Shown: positions 42,657-51,606, counted from the first letter of the stretch. The stretch is DNA of 64,000 nt from Streptomyces flavotricini (GCF_020639365.1 NZ_JAINUL010000001.1:565437-629436); one strand, 5' to 3'. The notes: generated by a model not told the origin, from the letters alone. Numbers and translations: made by a program.

Positions 42657-44080
42657 GATGCCTCCCGCGTGCGGACGGTGCGCCTGCGGCGCCTGGCGGG
42701 CAGGAGTCCCTGCGGGCGGTAGATCATCATGACCACCAGCAGGGCGCCCAGGTACATGAACCGGTCCTTCTGGTCCACCACGTCCTTGAGGCCGTGCGGC
42801 AGATAGGCCAGGAGTGCGGCCCCCAGCAGGACGCCGGGGATGGACCCCATTCCGCCGAAGATCACGTAGGCGAGGACCAGCACCGAGTACAGCAGCGGAA
42901 AGTTCTCGGGGTTGATGAACCCGACCTTGCTGGCGTAGACGGCGCCGGCGACTCCGGAGGTGGAGGCGCCGATGGCGAAGGCCATGAGCTTGTACTTCAC
43001 CGTGTCCACGCCGTGCGCGGCCGCGGCGACCTCGTCCTCGCGGATGGCCTCCCAGGTGCGTCCGATCTTGGAGCGCACCAGCTTGCGGAAGAGCAGCACC
43101 AGGACCGTGATCAAGCCGATGAGCAGCCACAGGTAGTCCAGCGGGTCCAGGCCCCAGCGGTACTGCAGGGGGCCGAGGTCGACGGAGAAGTGCGGGATGC
43201 CGAAGACGCCCAGGGAGCCGCCCGTCACCGATTCGGCGTTCTTGGCGATCAGGTAGATGATCTCGTGGAAGCCGAGGGTGACGATGGCGAGGTAGTCGCC
43301 CCGCAGGCGCAGGGTCGGGGCGCCGAGCAGGATCCCCGCGAGCAGACAGGTGACCATCGCGACGGGGATCGACAGGAACGGGTTCAGCTCGAACGGCGGC
43401 TTGACGGGCAGTTGTCCGCTCCAGAAAGCGGTGCTGTAGCTGCCGATCGCGAAGAACGCCACGAATCCGAGGTCGAGCAGACCGGCCCAGCCGATGACGA
43501 CGTTGAGTCCGAGGGCGAGCAGGACGTAGATGCCGACCCAGTCGACCAGGACCTGGTTCGTGGACCGGTCGAACAGCAGGGGCAGGAGCACGGCCGCGGC
43601 GAGCCCGGCCACCACGAGCGCCACGCGCAGCCGGGGGCTGCTGTCGAGGGCCGGGCGGATCCTGGCCAGCGGAGCGGCGGCGGCCCTGGCGCCGGAGGCC
43701 ACGGCACGGCGCGGGACGGCGCCGAACTCGGCGATCGCCCAGAGGGCGACGGCCGCGGCGATCCAGGCCCACAGAGCGGTCCCGGTGAAGGTCGTGCGCA
43801 GGGAGAACAGCAGGTCGGCTCCGGATCCCTGTTCGCCGGTCATCACGGCGAGCAGGACGCCGACGGCGGTGAGGGCGCACAGCCTGCGCCAGCGCGGACG
43901 CTCGTACCAGCGGTGCCCGCGCAGGGCCGCCAGGGCCTCGGCCGAGGGCCGGGCGGGGCGGAAGGACACCGTGGACGCCGTGGACGCCGTGGACGCCGTG
44001 GACGCCGTGGACGCCGTGGACACCGGGAGGTGCGCGACCTGCACCGCGGTCACCGCGCTCGTGTCGTTGAGCGTGCTCAT
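42653..44080 (-). CDS. livM: Branched-chain amino-acid ABC permease LivM
   Basis: 475 aa, longer than usual because of an N-terminal cytoplasmic extension with an STA repeat (residues ~20-38) and two or more extra helices before the LivM core. The core has about eight membrane helices with LGLNVVIGWAGLLDLGFVAFFAIGSYSTA, GDYLAIVTLGFHEI and the EAA-like GRTWEAIREDEVAAAAHGVD. ATG 44080 overlaps the livH stop. Forms the membrane channel with LivH. Confidence 0.94.
   Translation of the reverse strand: MSTLNDTSAVTAVQVAHLPVSTASTASTASTASTASTVSFRPARPSAEALAALRGHRWYERPRWRRLCALTAVGVLLAVMTGEQGSGADLLFSLRTTFTGTALWAWIAAAVALWAIAEFGAVPRRAVASGARAAAAPLARIRPALDSSPRLRVALVVAGLAAAVLLPLLFDRSTNQVLVDWVGIYVLLALGLNVVIGWAGLLDLGFVAFFAIGSYSTAFWSGQLPVKPPFELNPFLSIPVAMVTCLLAGILLGAPTLRLRGDYLAIVTLGFHEIIYLIAKNAESVTGGSLGVFGIPHFSVDLGPLQYRWGLDPLDYLWLLIGLITVLVLLFRKLVRSKIGRTWEAIREDEVAAAAHGVDTVKYKLMAFAIGASTSGVAGAVYASKVGFINPENFPLLYSVLVLAYVIFGGMGSIPGVLLGAALLAYLPHGLKDVVDQKDRFMYLGALLVVMMIYRPQGLLPARRRRRTVRTREAS
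43971..44024. repeat. 9-base minisatellite inside livM
   Basis: Six head-to-tail copies of GTGGACGCC (last copy GTGGACACC), encoding STA repeats on the minus strand. In-frame, so copy number can change without breaking livM. A similar unit occurs at 47710-47754. Confidence 0.85.
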
Positions 44081-44997
44081 GCCGTCCTCCCGAGCTTCGC
44101 GCCGAGGATGCCGGTCGGACGGAACATCAACACGAGGACCAGGACGGCGAAGGCCGCGACGTAGCGCCATTCCTCGCCGAACAGCGGGACGTTGTAGGTC
44201 TCGACCAGGCCGAGAAGCATTCCGCCCAGCATGGCACCGCGAAGGTTGCCGATGCCGCCGAGGACGGCCGCGGCGAAGGCCGTGATGCCGGGGATGAAGC
44301 CCATGGTGAAGGAGACCTGGCTGTTGAGCCCGAAGAGGAAGCCGGCGATTCCGCCGAGGACCCCGCCGATCACGAACGTACGGGAGACGATCCTGTCGAT
44401 GTCGACGCCCATCAGGCCGGCGGCTTCGGGGTCCTGTGCGACGGCCCGGATGGCGGAGCCCAGCTTGGTACGGCGCACCAGCAGGTCGAGACCGACGATC
44501 ATCGCCAGCGCGGCGACGATCAGAAGCAGCTTGACGACGTCGACCGGTGCTCCGAGAACGTGGAAGAGCACGCCGTTGTCGAAGAGCGCGGGCATGGCCT
44601 TGGGGTCGCGCCCGAAGAGCTTGCCCGCGAGGTTGTAGAGGAAGAACGAGGCCCCGATGGCACTGATCAGGAAGATCAGCGCGGGCGCGTTGCGCTTGCG
44701 CAGCGGCCGGTAGGCGACCTTCTCCAGGCCGAAGGCGGTGCCCGCCCCGACCAGGCCGGAGACGACCAGGCCGAGGAGGACGAGCAGGACCGACACCAGC
44801 CCGGAGGGGTGGCCGGGGGCGACCTCGGTGAGCACGATCAGCGCTCCGAAGCCGCCCAGCATGAACACCTCGCTGTGCGCGAAGTTGATCAGCTTGAGCA
44901 CGCCGTAGACCAGGGTGTAGCCGATGGCGATCACGGAGTACAGGGCGCCGAGCGCGAGGCCCGGGACCAGGTAGTCACGGAATTCCAGGAGTGTCAT
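44077..44997 (-). CDS. livH: Branched-chain amino-acid ABC permease LivH
   Basis: 306 aa, eight membrane helices. Family marks: LALGALYSVIAIGYTLVYGVLKLINFAHSEVFMLGGF at the N-terminus, LGSAIRAVAQDPEAAGLMGVDIDR (EAA-type loop contacting the ATPases), and GFIPGITAFAAAVLGGIGNLRGAMLGG. ATG 44997 lies six bases after the livJ stop, so the genes are co-translated. Confidence 0.96.
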   Translation of the reverse strand: MTLLEFRDYLVPGLALGALYSVIAIGYTLVYGVLKLINFAHSEVFMLGGFGALIVLTEVAPGHPSGLVSVLLVLLGLVVSGLVGAGTAFGLEKVAYRPLRKRNAPALIFLISAIGASFFLYNLAGKLFGRDPKAMPALFDNGVLFHVLGAPVDVVKLLLIVAALAMIVGLDLLVRRTKLGSAIRAVAQDPEAAGLMGVDIDRIVSRTFVIGGVLGGIAGFLFGLNSQVSFTMGFIPGITAFAAAVLGGIGNLRGAMLGGMLLGLVETYNVPLFGEEWRYVAAFAVLVLVLMFRPTGILGAKLGRTA

Positions 44998-45003
44998 CGG
45001 TCG

Positions 45004-46200
45004 TCAGCCCGCGCTCACCAGCGTGTCGACGTTGCCCTTGAGCGTGATCCGGCCGCCCTTGACCTCGCTGAGGTAGATGCCGTTGCCGGCGAACTCGCCG
45101 TTCTCCTTGAACGAGAACTGCCGCGTGAGGCCCTTGTAGTCGGCCTTCTTCACCTTCTCCAGGACGGCTTCGCGCCGTACGTCGCCGCCGTCGCCGCCGC
45201 CGAGCGCCTTGATCTGCTCGATGATGAGGTTGGTGGCGTCGTAGGACTCGGCCGAGTACAGGCCGGGCGGGGCCTTGTACTCCGTCTTGTAGTCCTCGGC
45301 GAACTGCTTGGTGCCCGGGTCGACGTTGGCGTCCAGGCACTGGCAGGTCAGCAGCCAGCCCTCGGCCGCGTCGCCGGCCAGCTCGGTGAACTTCTTGTCG
45401 TACGTCCCGTCGCTGGCGATCTTCGGCTTGTCGAAGCCGACGTCCTTGAGCTTCTTGGCGAACGGCGCCGCGTCCGAGTAGAGCCCGTTGTAGATGAGCG
45501 CGTCGGCGCCGGAGTGCTTCACGGCCGTCGCGGCGGCGGTGTAGTCGGGGGTCTTCGCCGGGACGCCGGCCTTGACGACCTCGACACCGGCTTCCTTGAG
45601 CTGCTTCTCGGCGACCTTGGAAAGGCCGACGCCGTACTCGCTCTTGTCGTCGACGACGTAGACCTTCTTGGTCTTGAGCTGCCGGGTGAAGTAGGTGACC
45701 ATGGCGCCGCCTTGGGCGTTGTCGTTCGGGACGGAACGCACGAAGGAGCGGAATCCGAGTTCGGGCAGGCCCGGGTTGCTGGCGTGGGAGACGGAGACCA
45801 GGCCGGCTTCCGAGTACAGCCGGCCCGAGGCCTTGGCCGCGCCGGAGAAGGCGGGGCCGACCAGACCGACGACGCTCTCGTCGTCGATGAGCTTCTGCGC
45901 CGCGGCCGGGGACTGGTCCGGGGAGCCGGCGTCGTCGGACGCGGCGTACTCGACGTGGAAGGCCAGGTCGCCCCGGGCGTTGGCCTGCTTGACGGCCAGC
46001 TTGACGCCGTTCTCCATGTTCACGCCGATGGCGGAGCTCTCGCCCGTGAGCGGCCCCTGGAAGCCGATCTTGTAGATCGGCTTTCCGTCGCTGCCGACGC
46101 GGGCGGCACCGTCGTCCTTGTTGCAGCCGGTCAGCGCGGTCGCGCCCGTGACGACGAGCGCGGCGCACATCGACACCATCGACAACTTCCTGCGGTTCAC
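45004..46200 (-). CDS. livJ: Branched-chain amino-acid binding lipoprotein (LivJ-like)
   Basis: 398 aa from GTG 46200, with GGGAG upstream. Lipoprotein signal MVSMCAALVVTGATALTGCNKDD; the lipobox LTGC gives the lipidated Cys at about residue 26. A periplasmic-binding fold I follows (IGFQGPLTGESSAIGVNMENGVKLAVKQANA, VVGLVGPAFSGAAKASG, SHASNPGLPELGFRSFVRSVPNDNAQGGAM). It captures the solute outside the membrane for LivHMGF. First gene of the operon; the promoter should lie at 46201-46350. Confidence 0.94.
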   Translation of the reverse strand: MNRRKLSMVSMCAALVVTGATALTGCNKDDGAARVGSDGKPIYKIGFQGPLTGESSAIGVNMENGVKLAVKQANARGDLAFHVEYAASDDAGSPDQSPAAAQKLIDDESVVGLVGPAFSGAAKASGRLYSEAGLVSVSHASNPGLPELGFRSFVRSVPNDNAQGGAMVTYFTRQLKTKKVYVVDDKSEYGVGLSKVAEKQLKEAGVEVVKAGVPAKTPDYTAAATAVKHSGADALIYNGLYSDAAPFAKKLKDVGFDKPKIASDGTYDKKFTELAGDAAEGWLLTCQCLDANVDPGTKQFAEDYKTEYKAPPGLYSAESYDATNLIIEQIKALGGGDGGDVRREAVLEKVKKADYKGLTRQFSFKENGEFAGNGIYLSEVKGGRITLKGNVDTLVSAG

Positions 46201-46569
46201 TTCTGCTCCCTGTGACTGTCCGTGGATCGACAGGGGTGGTTTGCTCGACCCCCCGAACCGCACGTTGATGGCGTGCGACTCGGGCACCGTAGTCAGCGGT
46301 GATCCGGCCGTCCCGGTGCGCTTACAGAGCCGGTCAAGTCCGGGAGGACCTGTCAGGTCCACGGGGGTGAGGAGGGTCACCGCAGGTGGGCGTCCCGGCG
46401 GACCCGCTCCCGTTGCTAGATTGTCCGGTGGCCCGGTCCCCGGGCCCCGGACGAGATGCGCCGTACCCGGTCATGCACGACGACGCGCCAGGCACTGCCC
46501 CACCGGCAGGTGTCCCAGCGCTGTCCGGCCCCGGGCGGCGATCCCTCGTCGTACAGATGGGCTGACCCC
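46201..46569. other. Divergent intergenic region livJ/ohr
   Basis: About 370 bases with no gene recognised. Must hold the promoters of livJ (minus) and ohr (plus). No clear OhrR-type palindrome was found. Confidence 0.5.
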
Positions 46570-47016
46570 ATGACCGTGCCGCTGACCCGCACCCTCTACC
46601 GGACGACCGCCCGCGCCGCCGGGGGCCGTACCGGATCGGTGCTCTCCGACGACGGGCGCCTCGACGTCCGTCTGGCCCCGCCGCGCAAGAAGACGCCCGG
46701 CACCACCAACCCCGAGCAGTTGTTCGCGGCAGGGTTCGCCGCCTGTTTCACCTCCGCGCTCGCCGAGGTCGCGGCCGAGTTCGGGGCGGACGCCTCGGCC
46801 GCGCGCGTGGCGTGCGAGGTACGGCTCGGTACCACGGACACGCCCGCGGGCTACGGTCTCGCGGTCGACCTCACGGTCTCGCTGGCGGGGTGGCGGGCGG
46901 CCGACCTGCTGCCCCTGCTCCACCGGGCGGACGCGGTCTGCCCGTACTCCCAGGCAGTGCGCGGGAACATCGAGCTCGCGCTGCGGGCCGTCGACGACAC
47001 CGCCGCCGATGCCTGA
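46570..47016 (+). CDS. ohr: Organic hydroperoxide resistance protein (OsmC/Ohr family)
   Basis: 148 aa, ATG 46570. Ohr reduces organic hydroperoxides with two redox cysteines, both present: FAACFTSALAEVA (peroxidatic) and ADAVCPYSQAVRGN (resolving). N-terminal YRTTARAAGGRTGSVLSDDGRLDVRLAPP and TNPEQLFAAGFA are diagnostic. Length is normal (about 140). The stop overlaps the start of the next gene by eight bases, so the two are co-translated. No OhrR regulator adjoins. Confidence 0.94.
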   Translation: MTVPLTRTLYRTTARAAGGRTGSVLSDDGRLDVRLAPPRKKTPGTTNPEQLFAAGFAACFTSALAEVAAEFGADASAARVACEVRLGTTDTPAGYGLAVDLTVSLAGWRAADLLPLLHRADAVCPYSQAVRGNIELALRAVDDTAADA

Positions 47017-47461
47017 TCCGGCCGACGCTCCCGGGAGCCTCTCGCCGGGGGACGGGCAGGGCGTCCCGGTGCCCGAGCGGGGCGCGTGGCTGCGGCGCGG
47101 CATCAGCCGCAACGGCGGCCCCCTGGTGGAAGACCGCGAAGTGGTGTGGCTGCAGGCCGGTCCGTACTTCGCCGACAGCCGGGGCTTCGCCGGTGTCACG
47201 TCCTTCGACGGCTCCCGGATCCACTTCCACCACCTGGAGGGCGAGCCCGGCGAGGACACGGGCACCTTCCGGTGGCAGGGTGCGAACCTCGTCGAGCGCG
47301 GCACCAACACGGACGGCAGTACCTTCCTGGAGATCTGGACCCCGCTGCCCGCCGGCGACGGCGACACCGGCTCTTGGGCCGGTGCCGGCTACCACGTGGT
47401 GCGCGTCGGCCGGCATCTCGTCCATGTCGATTCCCGTGCGGGTACGTACTGGCGGACGTGA
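47009..47461 (+). CDS. Conserved hypothetical protein, lipocalin-like
   Basis: 150 aa, ATG 47009 overlapping the ohr stop. Beta-rich sequence with GPYFADSRGFAGVTSFDGSRIHFHHLEG, TGTFRWQGANLVERGTN, FLEIWTPLP, a pattern of small lipocalin-like/HIUase-adjacent proteins of streptomycetes. No signal peptide. Function unknown; coupling to ohr hints at a role in peroxide or lipid stress. The downstream sequence is decayed. Confidence 0.8.
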   Translation: MPDPADAPGSLSPGDGQGVPVPERGAWLRRGISRNGGPLVEDREVVWLQAGPYFADSRGFAGVTSFDGSRIHFHHLEGEPGEDTGTFRWQGANLVERGTNTDGSTFLEIWTPLPAGDGDTGSWAGAGYHVVRVGRHLVHVDSRAGTYWRT

Positions 47462-47515
47462 GCGGTCACGCCGAGCGGGCGCGGCGAGCCCCCTGCCGGG
47501 GATCCTCGCCGTCGC

Positions 47516-47640
47516 CTACTGCGGGTCGTACCGGCGCTCCTCGACCACCAGCGGCAGTGCCTCGGTGTCCGGTACGCGCAGTTCGGTCGGGACCTCGGCG
47601 TCCGGGTCGGCATCGACCGCCAGCACCAGCCCCGCACCCG
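47516..47640 (-). pseudogene. C-terminal fragment of an unknown protein
   Basis: The minus strand ends a protein with AVDADPDAEVPTELRVPDTE, ALPLVVEERRYDPQ and TAG at 47516, with perfect third-position GC. Upstream, the coding signal stops abruptly at about 47640, where plus-strand ATP-grasp-like coding begins. This looks like a recombination junction. Family not recognised. Confidence 0.45.
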
Positions 47641-48466
47641 CGGTTCCTCGCCCGGGCCACGGTCGAACTGGCGCTGTCCGGCTCCGGATCCGGTGGATCC
47701 GATGAATGCGGTGGATGCGGTGGATGCGGTGGATGCGGTGGATGCGGGCTCTCGGGTGTGATCCGTACCGGCGGGCGCCCGGTCGGACTCGAGCGCGCCA
47801 CGGCCGGCCTACCTGCGCCCGGTGGAACCCGACTTCGTGCCCGGACTCGCCCCCGCGGAGCACGGCCGCGCCGGTCGGGTGCACGACACGCGCTTGAGCT
47901 TCACCGAGGTCGCGCACGCCGTGGGCGGCCGCCGGATCGCGAACCCGCTGTCCGCCATGGCCTCCCCCATGTCCAAGCCCCACCAGGCCCAGCTCGTCGC
48001 CCGTCACGGGTTCCACACCCCGGCGACGCTGCTCTCCGACGACCCGGACGAGGTCCTCGGCTTCGTGGACCTGCGCCGCGGGGCGGTGTACAAGTCCGGT
48101 GGTGCCCGGTCCAGTTCCAGGAGCGCCTCGACGGCCCGGACGTACGGGTCCACGTGGTCGGCGATCGGACGTTCGCCGTCCGTGTCGACTCCACCGCGGT
48201 CGACTGCCCCTACGCCCGTGACCAGGTGGGGGCCGACGCACGGCTGCACGCCCACCGGCTCGACGACGACGTCGCCGAACGCTGCGTCGCCCTGGCCTCC
48301 GGCCTGGGGCTGCCCTTCGCGGGCGTGGACCTCAAGCTCCTCCCGGACGGCCGGATCGCCTGCTTCGAGGTCAACCCGGCGCCCGGGTTCTCCTGGTACG
48401 AGTCCGAGACGGGCCTGCCCGTCGCGGCGGCGGTCCGCCGACCGGCTGCTCGCCCCGGTCAGCTGA
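47640..48466 (+). pseudogene. ATP-grasp (RimK-like) ligase pseudogene
   Basis: Pieces in alternating frames assemble into an ATP-grasp ligase of the peptide-maturase/RimK kind: FLARATVELALSGSG; a 9-base repeat insert; LSGVIRTGGRPVGLERATA; YLRPVEPDFVPGLAPAE...EVAHAVGGRRIANPLSAMASPMSKPHQAQLVARHGF (to 48100); then, after loss of about 25 residues and a frameshift, PVQFQERLDGPDVRVHVVGD, ALASGLGLPFAGVDLKLLPDGRIACFEVNPAPGFSWYE (metal-binding end); and, after another frameshift, ADRLLAPVS. At least three lesions; no active protein expected. Confidence 0.75.
47710..47754 (+). repeat. 9-base minisatellite in the ATP-grasp pseudogene
   Basis: Five copies of GGTGGATGC in tandem. Rotated, the unit (GTGGATGCG) differs at two positions from the livM repeat unit GTGGACGCC at 43971-44024. 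Confidence 0.85.
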
Positions 48467-48959
48467 GGAGCGCGGAGCCGGCGCCCTCCGCCTCGGCAGC
48501 GGTGAAGGAGGAGACGAAGGTGAACGCCCGCGGGGACGGCCCGTGCGCCCGGAGGTCCGCCAGCCGCTCCAGCGCCTCGTCCACGGTCGGAAGGTGGCCG
48601 GCGGGTACCCACCACAGGACCAGGTGCGCTTCGACATGCCGGTCGAACCATTCACGGCGTCGCCGCATCACCTCCAAGTGCCCGCTGCGGTAGGCGAAGT
48701 CCCACAGCGCTTCCCGGGTCTCCCAGACGGACATGTTGACGATGACGTCCTCTCCGGCCGGCCGCAGCTCCGTGGCATCGGCCGCCCCCTCCTCCACCAG
48801 CCGCCACACGAACCCCGGCGTGCCGTCGGCGGCGGCGTTGACGGGATCGAGCAGCTCGACGAAAGACGTCATGCGCGGGTCGTCGAGCGGGTACCGGAGC
48901 GTGGCGACGTTCAGCTGGGCGAGATGGGCGGCACGCGGGCCGTACTGGGATGCGGTCAT
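48459..48959 (-). CDS. DUF3291 domain protein
   Basis: 166 aa, ATG 48959 after GATGAGGAC. Matches the DUF3291 pattern: AQLNVATLRYPLDDPRMTSFVELLDPVNAAADGTPGFVWRL, VIVNMSVWETREALWDFAYRSGH, REWFDRHVEAHLVLWWVPAGHLPTVDEALERLADLRAHGPSP. A ferredoxin-like fold related to antibiotic-biosynthesis monooxygenase/dimeric alpha-beta barrels; function unknown. Lies just downstream of a Cys-containing HTH regulator on the opposite-direction boundary with the ATP-grasp pseudogene. Confidence 0.88.
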   Translation of the reverse strand: MTASQYGPRAAHLAQLNVATLRYPLDDPRMTSFVELLDPVNAAADGTPGFVWRLVEEGAADATELRPAGEDVIVNMSVWETREALWDFAYRSGHLEVMRRRREWFDRHVEAHLVLWWVPAGHLPTVDEALERLADLRAHGPSPRAFTFVSSFTAAEAEGAGSALLS

Positions 48960-48991
48960 GTCCTCATCCCAGCACGGCCCTTATTTCTATG

Positions 48992-49699
48992 TCAATCACT
49001 ATTGTTTTTAGAAACCTCGACCACCACGCAGCACTCCCCCGGGCGGGCGTCCATGCGGGCCCGGACGGGGCCGTCGGCTCCGAACAGCCCCTCCAGCAGC
49101 GCGAGGTTCATGCCGCAGACGAGCGGCGGGAAGTCTTCCGCGAGGGCATGGAAGGGGCAGTTGCGCATGCGGACGACGGATACGACGGCCCCGGCCTCAC
49201 CCTCGGGGCCTTCGGCGTCATGGGCGCTGCCGGCATCCGCCCGATACGGCTCGTAACCACGGGCGGCCAGCACCTCCATGGCCTCGTCGAGGCCGACGCA
49301 GGGTGCGGTCGACCCGCGCAGGGCCTCGCCCCGACGGCTCGCGGCGGCACGGAGCCCGGCATCCAGTCCGGCCTCCTCGGCGGCCTCGGCGAGCAGCCCG
49401 GCGGCGGTGAGGTAGTCGCGGGCGGGCAGCGACACCGACCGCTCGGTCCGCGCCCGGGTGTACACCTTGGCGGGACGGCCCGCTCCCGGGCCCGAACGGC
49501 CCGTCAGGCGACGGCTGCCGCTCTCCAGCAACCCGGCTTCGGCCAGCTTGTCCAGGTGGTGCGCGGCGAGCGTGCGCGCCACCCCGGCCGCCTCGGCGGC
49601 CTCGTTGCGGCCGACTTCCCGGCCCTGCGCCGCCACGTATTCGTACAGGCGACGCCGCACCGGATCCTGCAACACCGCGATCGCATCGATGTCCTTCAT
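48992..49699 (-). CDS. HTH transcriptional regulator with C-terminal cysteine cluster
   Basis: 235 aa, ATG 49699. ArsR/SufR-like winged helix at the N-terminus: VLQDPVRRRLYEYVAAQGREVGRNEAAEAAGVARTLAAHHLDKLAEAGLLES. The C-terminus carries MRNCPFHALAEDFPPLVCGMNLALLEGLFG...RPGECCVVVE: Cys-x13-Cys then a later Cys-Cys, the spacing of SufR-type iron-sulfur or metal-sensing regulators. Predicts redox or metal control. It may regulate itself, the DUF3291 gene downstream and/or the divergent aminopeptidase. Local sequence after its stop is unusually AT-rich. Confidence 0.88.
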   Translation of the reverse strand: MKDIDAIAVLQDPVRRRLYEYVAAQGREVGRNEAAEAAGVARTLAAHHLDKLAEAGLLESGSRRLTGRSGPGAGRPAKVYTRARTERSVSLPARDYLTAAGLLAEAAEEAGLDAGLRAAASRRGEALRGSTAPCVGLDEAMEVLAARGYEPYRADAGSAHDAEGPEGEAGAVVSVVRMRNCPFHALAEDFPPLVCGMNLALLEGLFGADGPVRARMDARPGECCVVVEVSKNNSD

Positions 49700-49903
49700 C
49701 CGGCCATTCTATGAACAACGCAGGTTGGAGTTAGAGCGGCGGGATGCGCCCGCGCAGCCGCGCGGTCGGCTGCGGGCCACACGACCGGGCACGGCTCGCG
49801 CGCGCTGCCGAATCGCGGTTTCGTGGTAACAGGAAGCGTGTGTACCGGTGCGGCGGCATCGGCCGCCGGACAGTGCCCTCGACGCAACGGAGGAGGGCGG
49901 ATC

Positions 49904-51505
49904 GTGTCCGTACCAGGTGCCACATCCGGCCACCGCCGGCGCGCGGCGGCCGTCGCCGCGACGCTGGCCGGCTCCGCGCTGCTCACCGCGCCCGGACTCT
50001 CCGCCGCCGCGCAGAGCGCCCCGTCACCGCCACCGGCTCCGGCGTCACCTTCGGTGACCGCTCCGCGGTTGGACTGGAGCCCCTGCAAGCCCGGCAGCCC
50101 GTACGACTGCGCCACGGCCAAGGTGCCGCTCGACCACTCCGCCCCCGCGGGCCGCACCATCGACCTCGCGGTCGTCCGCCGGCAGGCCACCGATCCGGGC
50201 AAGCGCATCGGCACCCTGTTCGTGAACCCGGGAGGCCCCGGGGGCCCGGGGACCGTGCAGGTGCCGCAGAACTACGACGCCTTCCCCAGGGAATTGCGCG
50301 AACGGTTCGACATCGTCAGCTGGGACCCCCGCGGGATCGGCAACAGCACCGCCGTGAACTGCTTCGACAGCTCCAAGGAGGCCGATGCGTGGGCCGCCGC
50401 CAAACCCGGCGGCTTCCCGGTGGGCGAGAAGGAGCGGAAGGCCTGGATCGACGCGTACGAGGACCTCGGCCGGCGCTGCGAGCAGCGCGACCCGGACCTG
50501 CTGCGCCACGTGTCGACCGCCGACACGGCCCGTGACCTCGAGCTGCTCCGCCGGTCGGTGGGCGACCCGCGGCTCAACTACCTCGGCGTCTCCTACGGCA
50601 CGATCCTGGGCGCGACCTACGCCAATCTCTTCCCCGGCAAGGTCCGCGCCATGGTCCTCGACAGCAACATCGACCCGCGTGCCTGGACGAACGGAGCCGC
50701 ACCGGGCGAGCCGCGCACCACGACCCTGCTGCGCATGGGCTCCGACCGCACCGCGGCGGCCACGCTGGACCGGTTCCTCGACCTGTGCGGGTCCGCCCCC
50801 ACATCCCGCTGCGCCTTCTCCGCGGGCAGCCCGGAGGCCACGCGCGACAAGTTCGACCAGTTGATGCGGCGGCTGCGGGAGCGTCCGGTGGGCCCGTGGA
50901 CGTACGCCAAGACCGTTGCAGACACGGTGAACGGGCTCTACATCGTCAACCCCGGCTGGACGGATCTCGCGCAGCGGCTCCAGGAGTTGTCGCAGGGCCG
51001 CGCTCCGAAGCCGCCGGTGTACCCGCCGCCGCCCCCGGTCGCGCAGCCGAACCCGTACCTGGGCGACGAGCAGGCGGCCTCCGTGTGGTGCTCCGACAGC
51101 CCCAACCCGAGCGACCCCGCCGTCTACCACGGCCTGGCGGAGGACAGCGCCCGGCGAAACGGCGATGCCGGACGCTTCTGGGCCTGGGCCGCAGAACCGT
51201 GCGCGACCTGGCCCGCCCGGTCCGCCGACAGGTACGACGGCCCGTGGAACACACCCACCGCCCACCCCGTCCTCGTGATCGGGACCCGGTACGACCCGTC
51301 CACACCGTATGCGGGTGCCCGGGCCATGAGCAGGGAGCTGGCGGACGCCCGCCTGCTCACCAACGACGGGTACGGGCACACGGCCCTGTTCAACAACGCC
51401 AGCAGCTGCATCAGCGCGTACGAGAGCCGCTACTTCGTCGACGGGACGCTCCCGCCCCCGGGCACGACCTGCCGCCCCGACACCGACGAGACCCCCTTCG
51501 GCTGA
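49904..51505 (+). CDS. Secreted alpha/beta-hydrolase, tripeptidyl aminopeptidase-like
   Basis: 533 aa from GTG 49904, with GGAGGAGGGCGG upstream. Signal peptide HRRRAAAVAATLAGSALLTAPGLSAAAQ. Peptidase S33-type fold: oxyanion region FVNPGGPGGPG, DPRGIGNSTAVNC, nucleophile LNYLGVSYGTILGATYA (GxSxG), Asp in VIGTRYDPSTPY and His in NDGYGHTALF, all within the TAP-like C-terminal domain. It removes N-terminal tri- or dipeptides outside the cell. Paired cysteines suggest disulfides. Monocistronic. Confidence 0.93.
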   Translation: MSVPGATSGHRRRAAAVAATLAGSALLTAPGLSAAAQSAPSPPPAPASPSVTAPRLDWSPCKPGSPYDCATAKVPLDHSAPAGRTIDLAVVRRQATDPGKRIGTLFVNPGGPGGPGTVQVPQNYDAFPRELRERFDIVSWDPRGIGNSTAVNCFDSSKEADAWAAAKPGGFPVGEKERKAWIDAYEDLGRRCEQRDPDLLRHVSTADTARDLELLRRSVGDPRLNYLGVSYGTILGATYANLFPGKVRAMVLDSNIDPRAWTNGAAPGEPRTTTLLRMGSDRTAAATLDRFLDLCGSAPTSRCAFSAGSPEATRDKFDQLMRRLRERPVGPWTYAKTVADTVNGLYIVNPGWTDLAQRLQELSQGRAPKPPVYPPPPPVAQPNPYLGDEQAASVWCSDSPNPSDPAVYHGLAEDSARRNGDAGRFWAWAAEPCATWPARSADRYDGPWNTPTAHPVLVIGTRYDPSTPYAGARAMSRELADARLLTNDGYGHTALFNNASSCISAYESRYFVDGTLPPPGTTCRPDTDETPFG

Positions 51506-51518
51506 GACGCGCTCGGCG

Positions 51519-51606
51519 TCAAAGGACCCTGTACGTCAGCTCGTACAGCGACAGGGACAGCGAGCCGATCGCCTGCGTTCGCTCCCCGAGGCCCACCTCC
51601 AGCGGG
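51519..51606 (-). pseudogene. Out-of-frame C-terminal extension of the glycosidase-like gene
   Basis: Directly after the stop at 51607, a different minus frame reads DPLEVGLGERTQAIGSLSLS, LYELTYRVL and TGA, with good codon bias. It looks like the natural end of a secreted beta-sandwich or glycosidase. A one- or two-base frameshift near 51607-51620 would join it to the upstream gene. Confidence 0.5.

Noticed and set aside
43971..44024. CRISPR-like short repeats
   Set aside because: Contiguous 9-base units without spacers, in frame within livM: a minisatellite.
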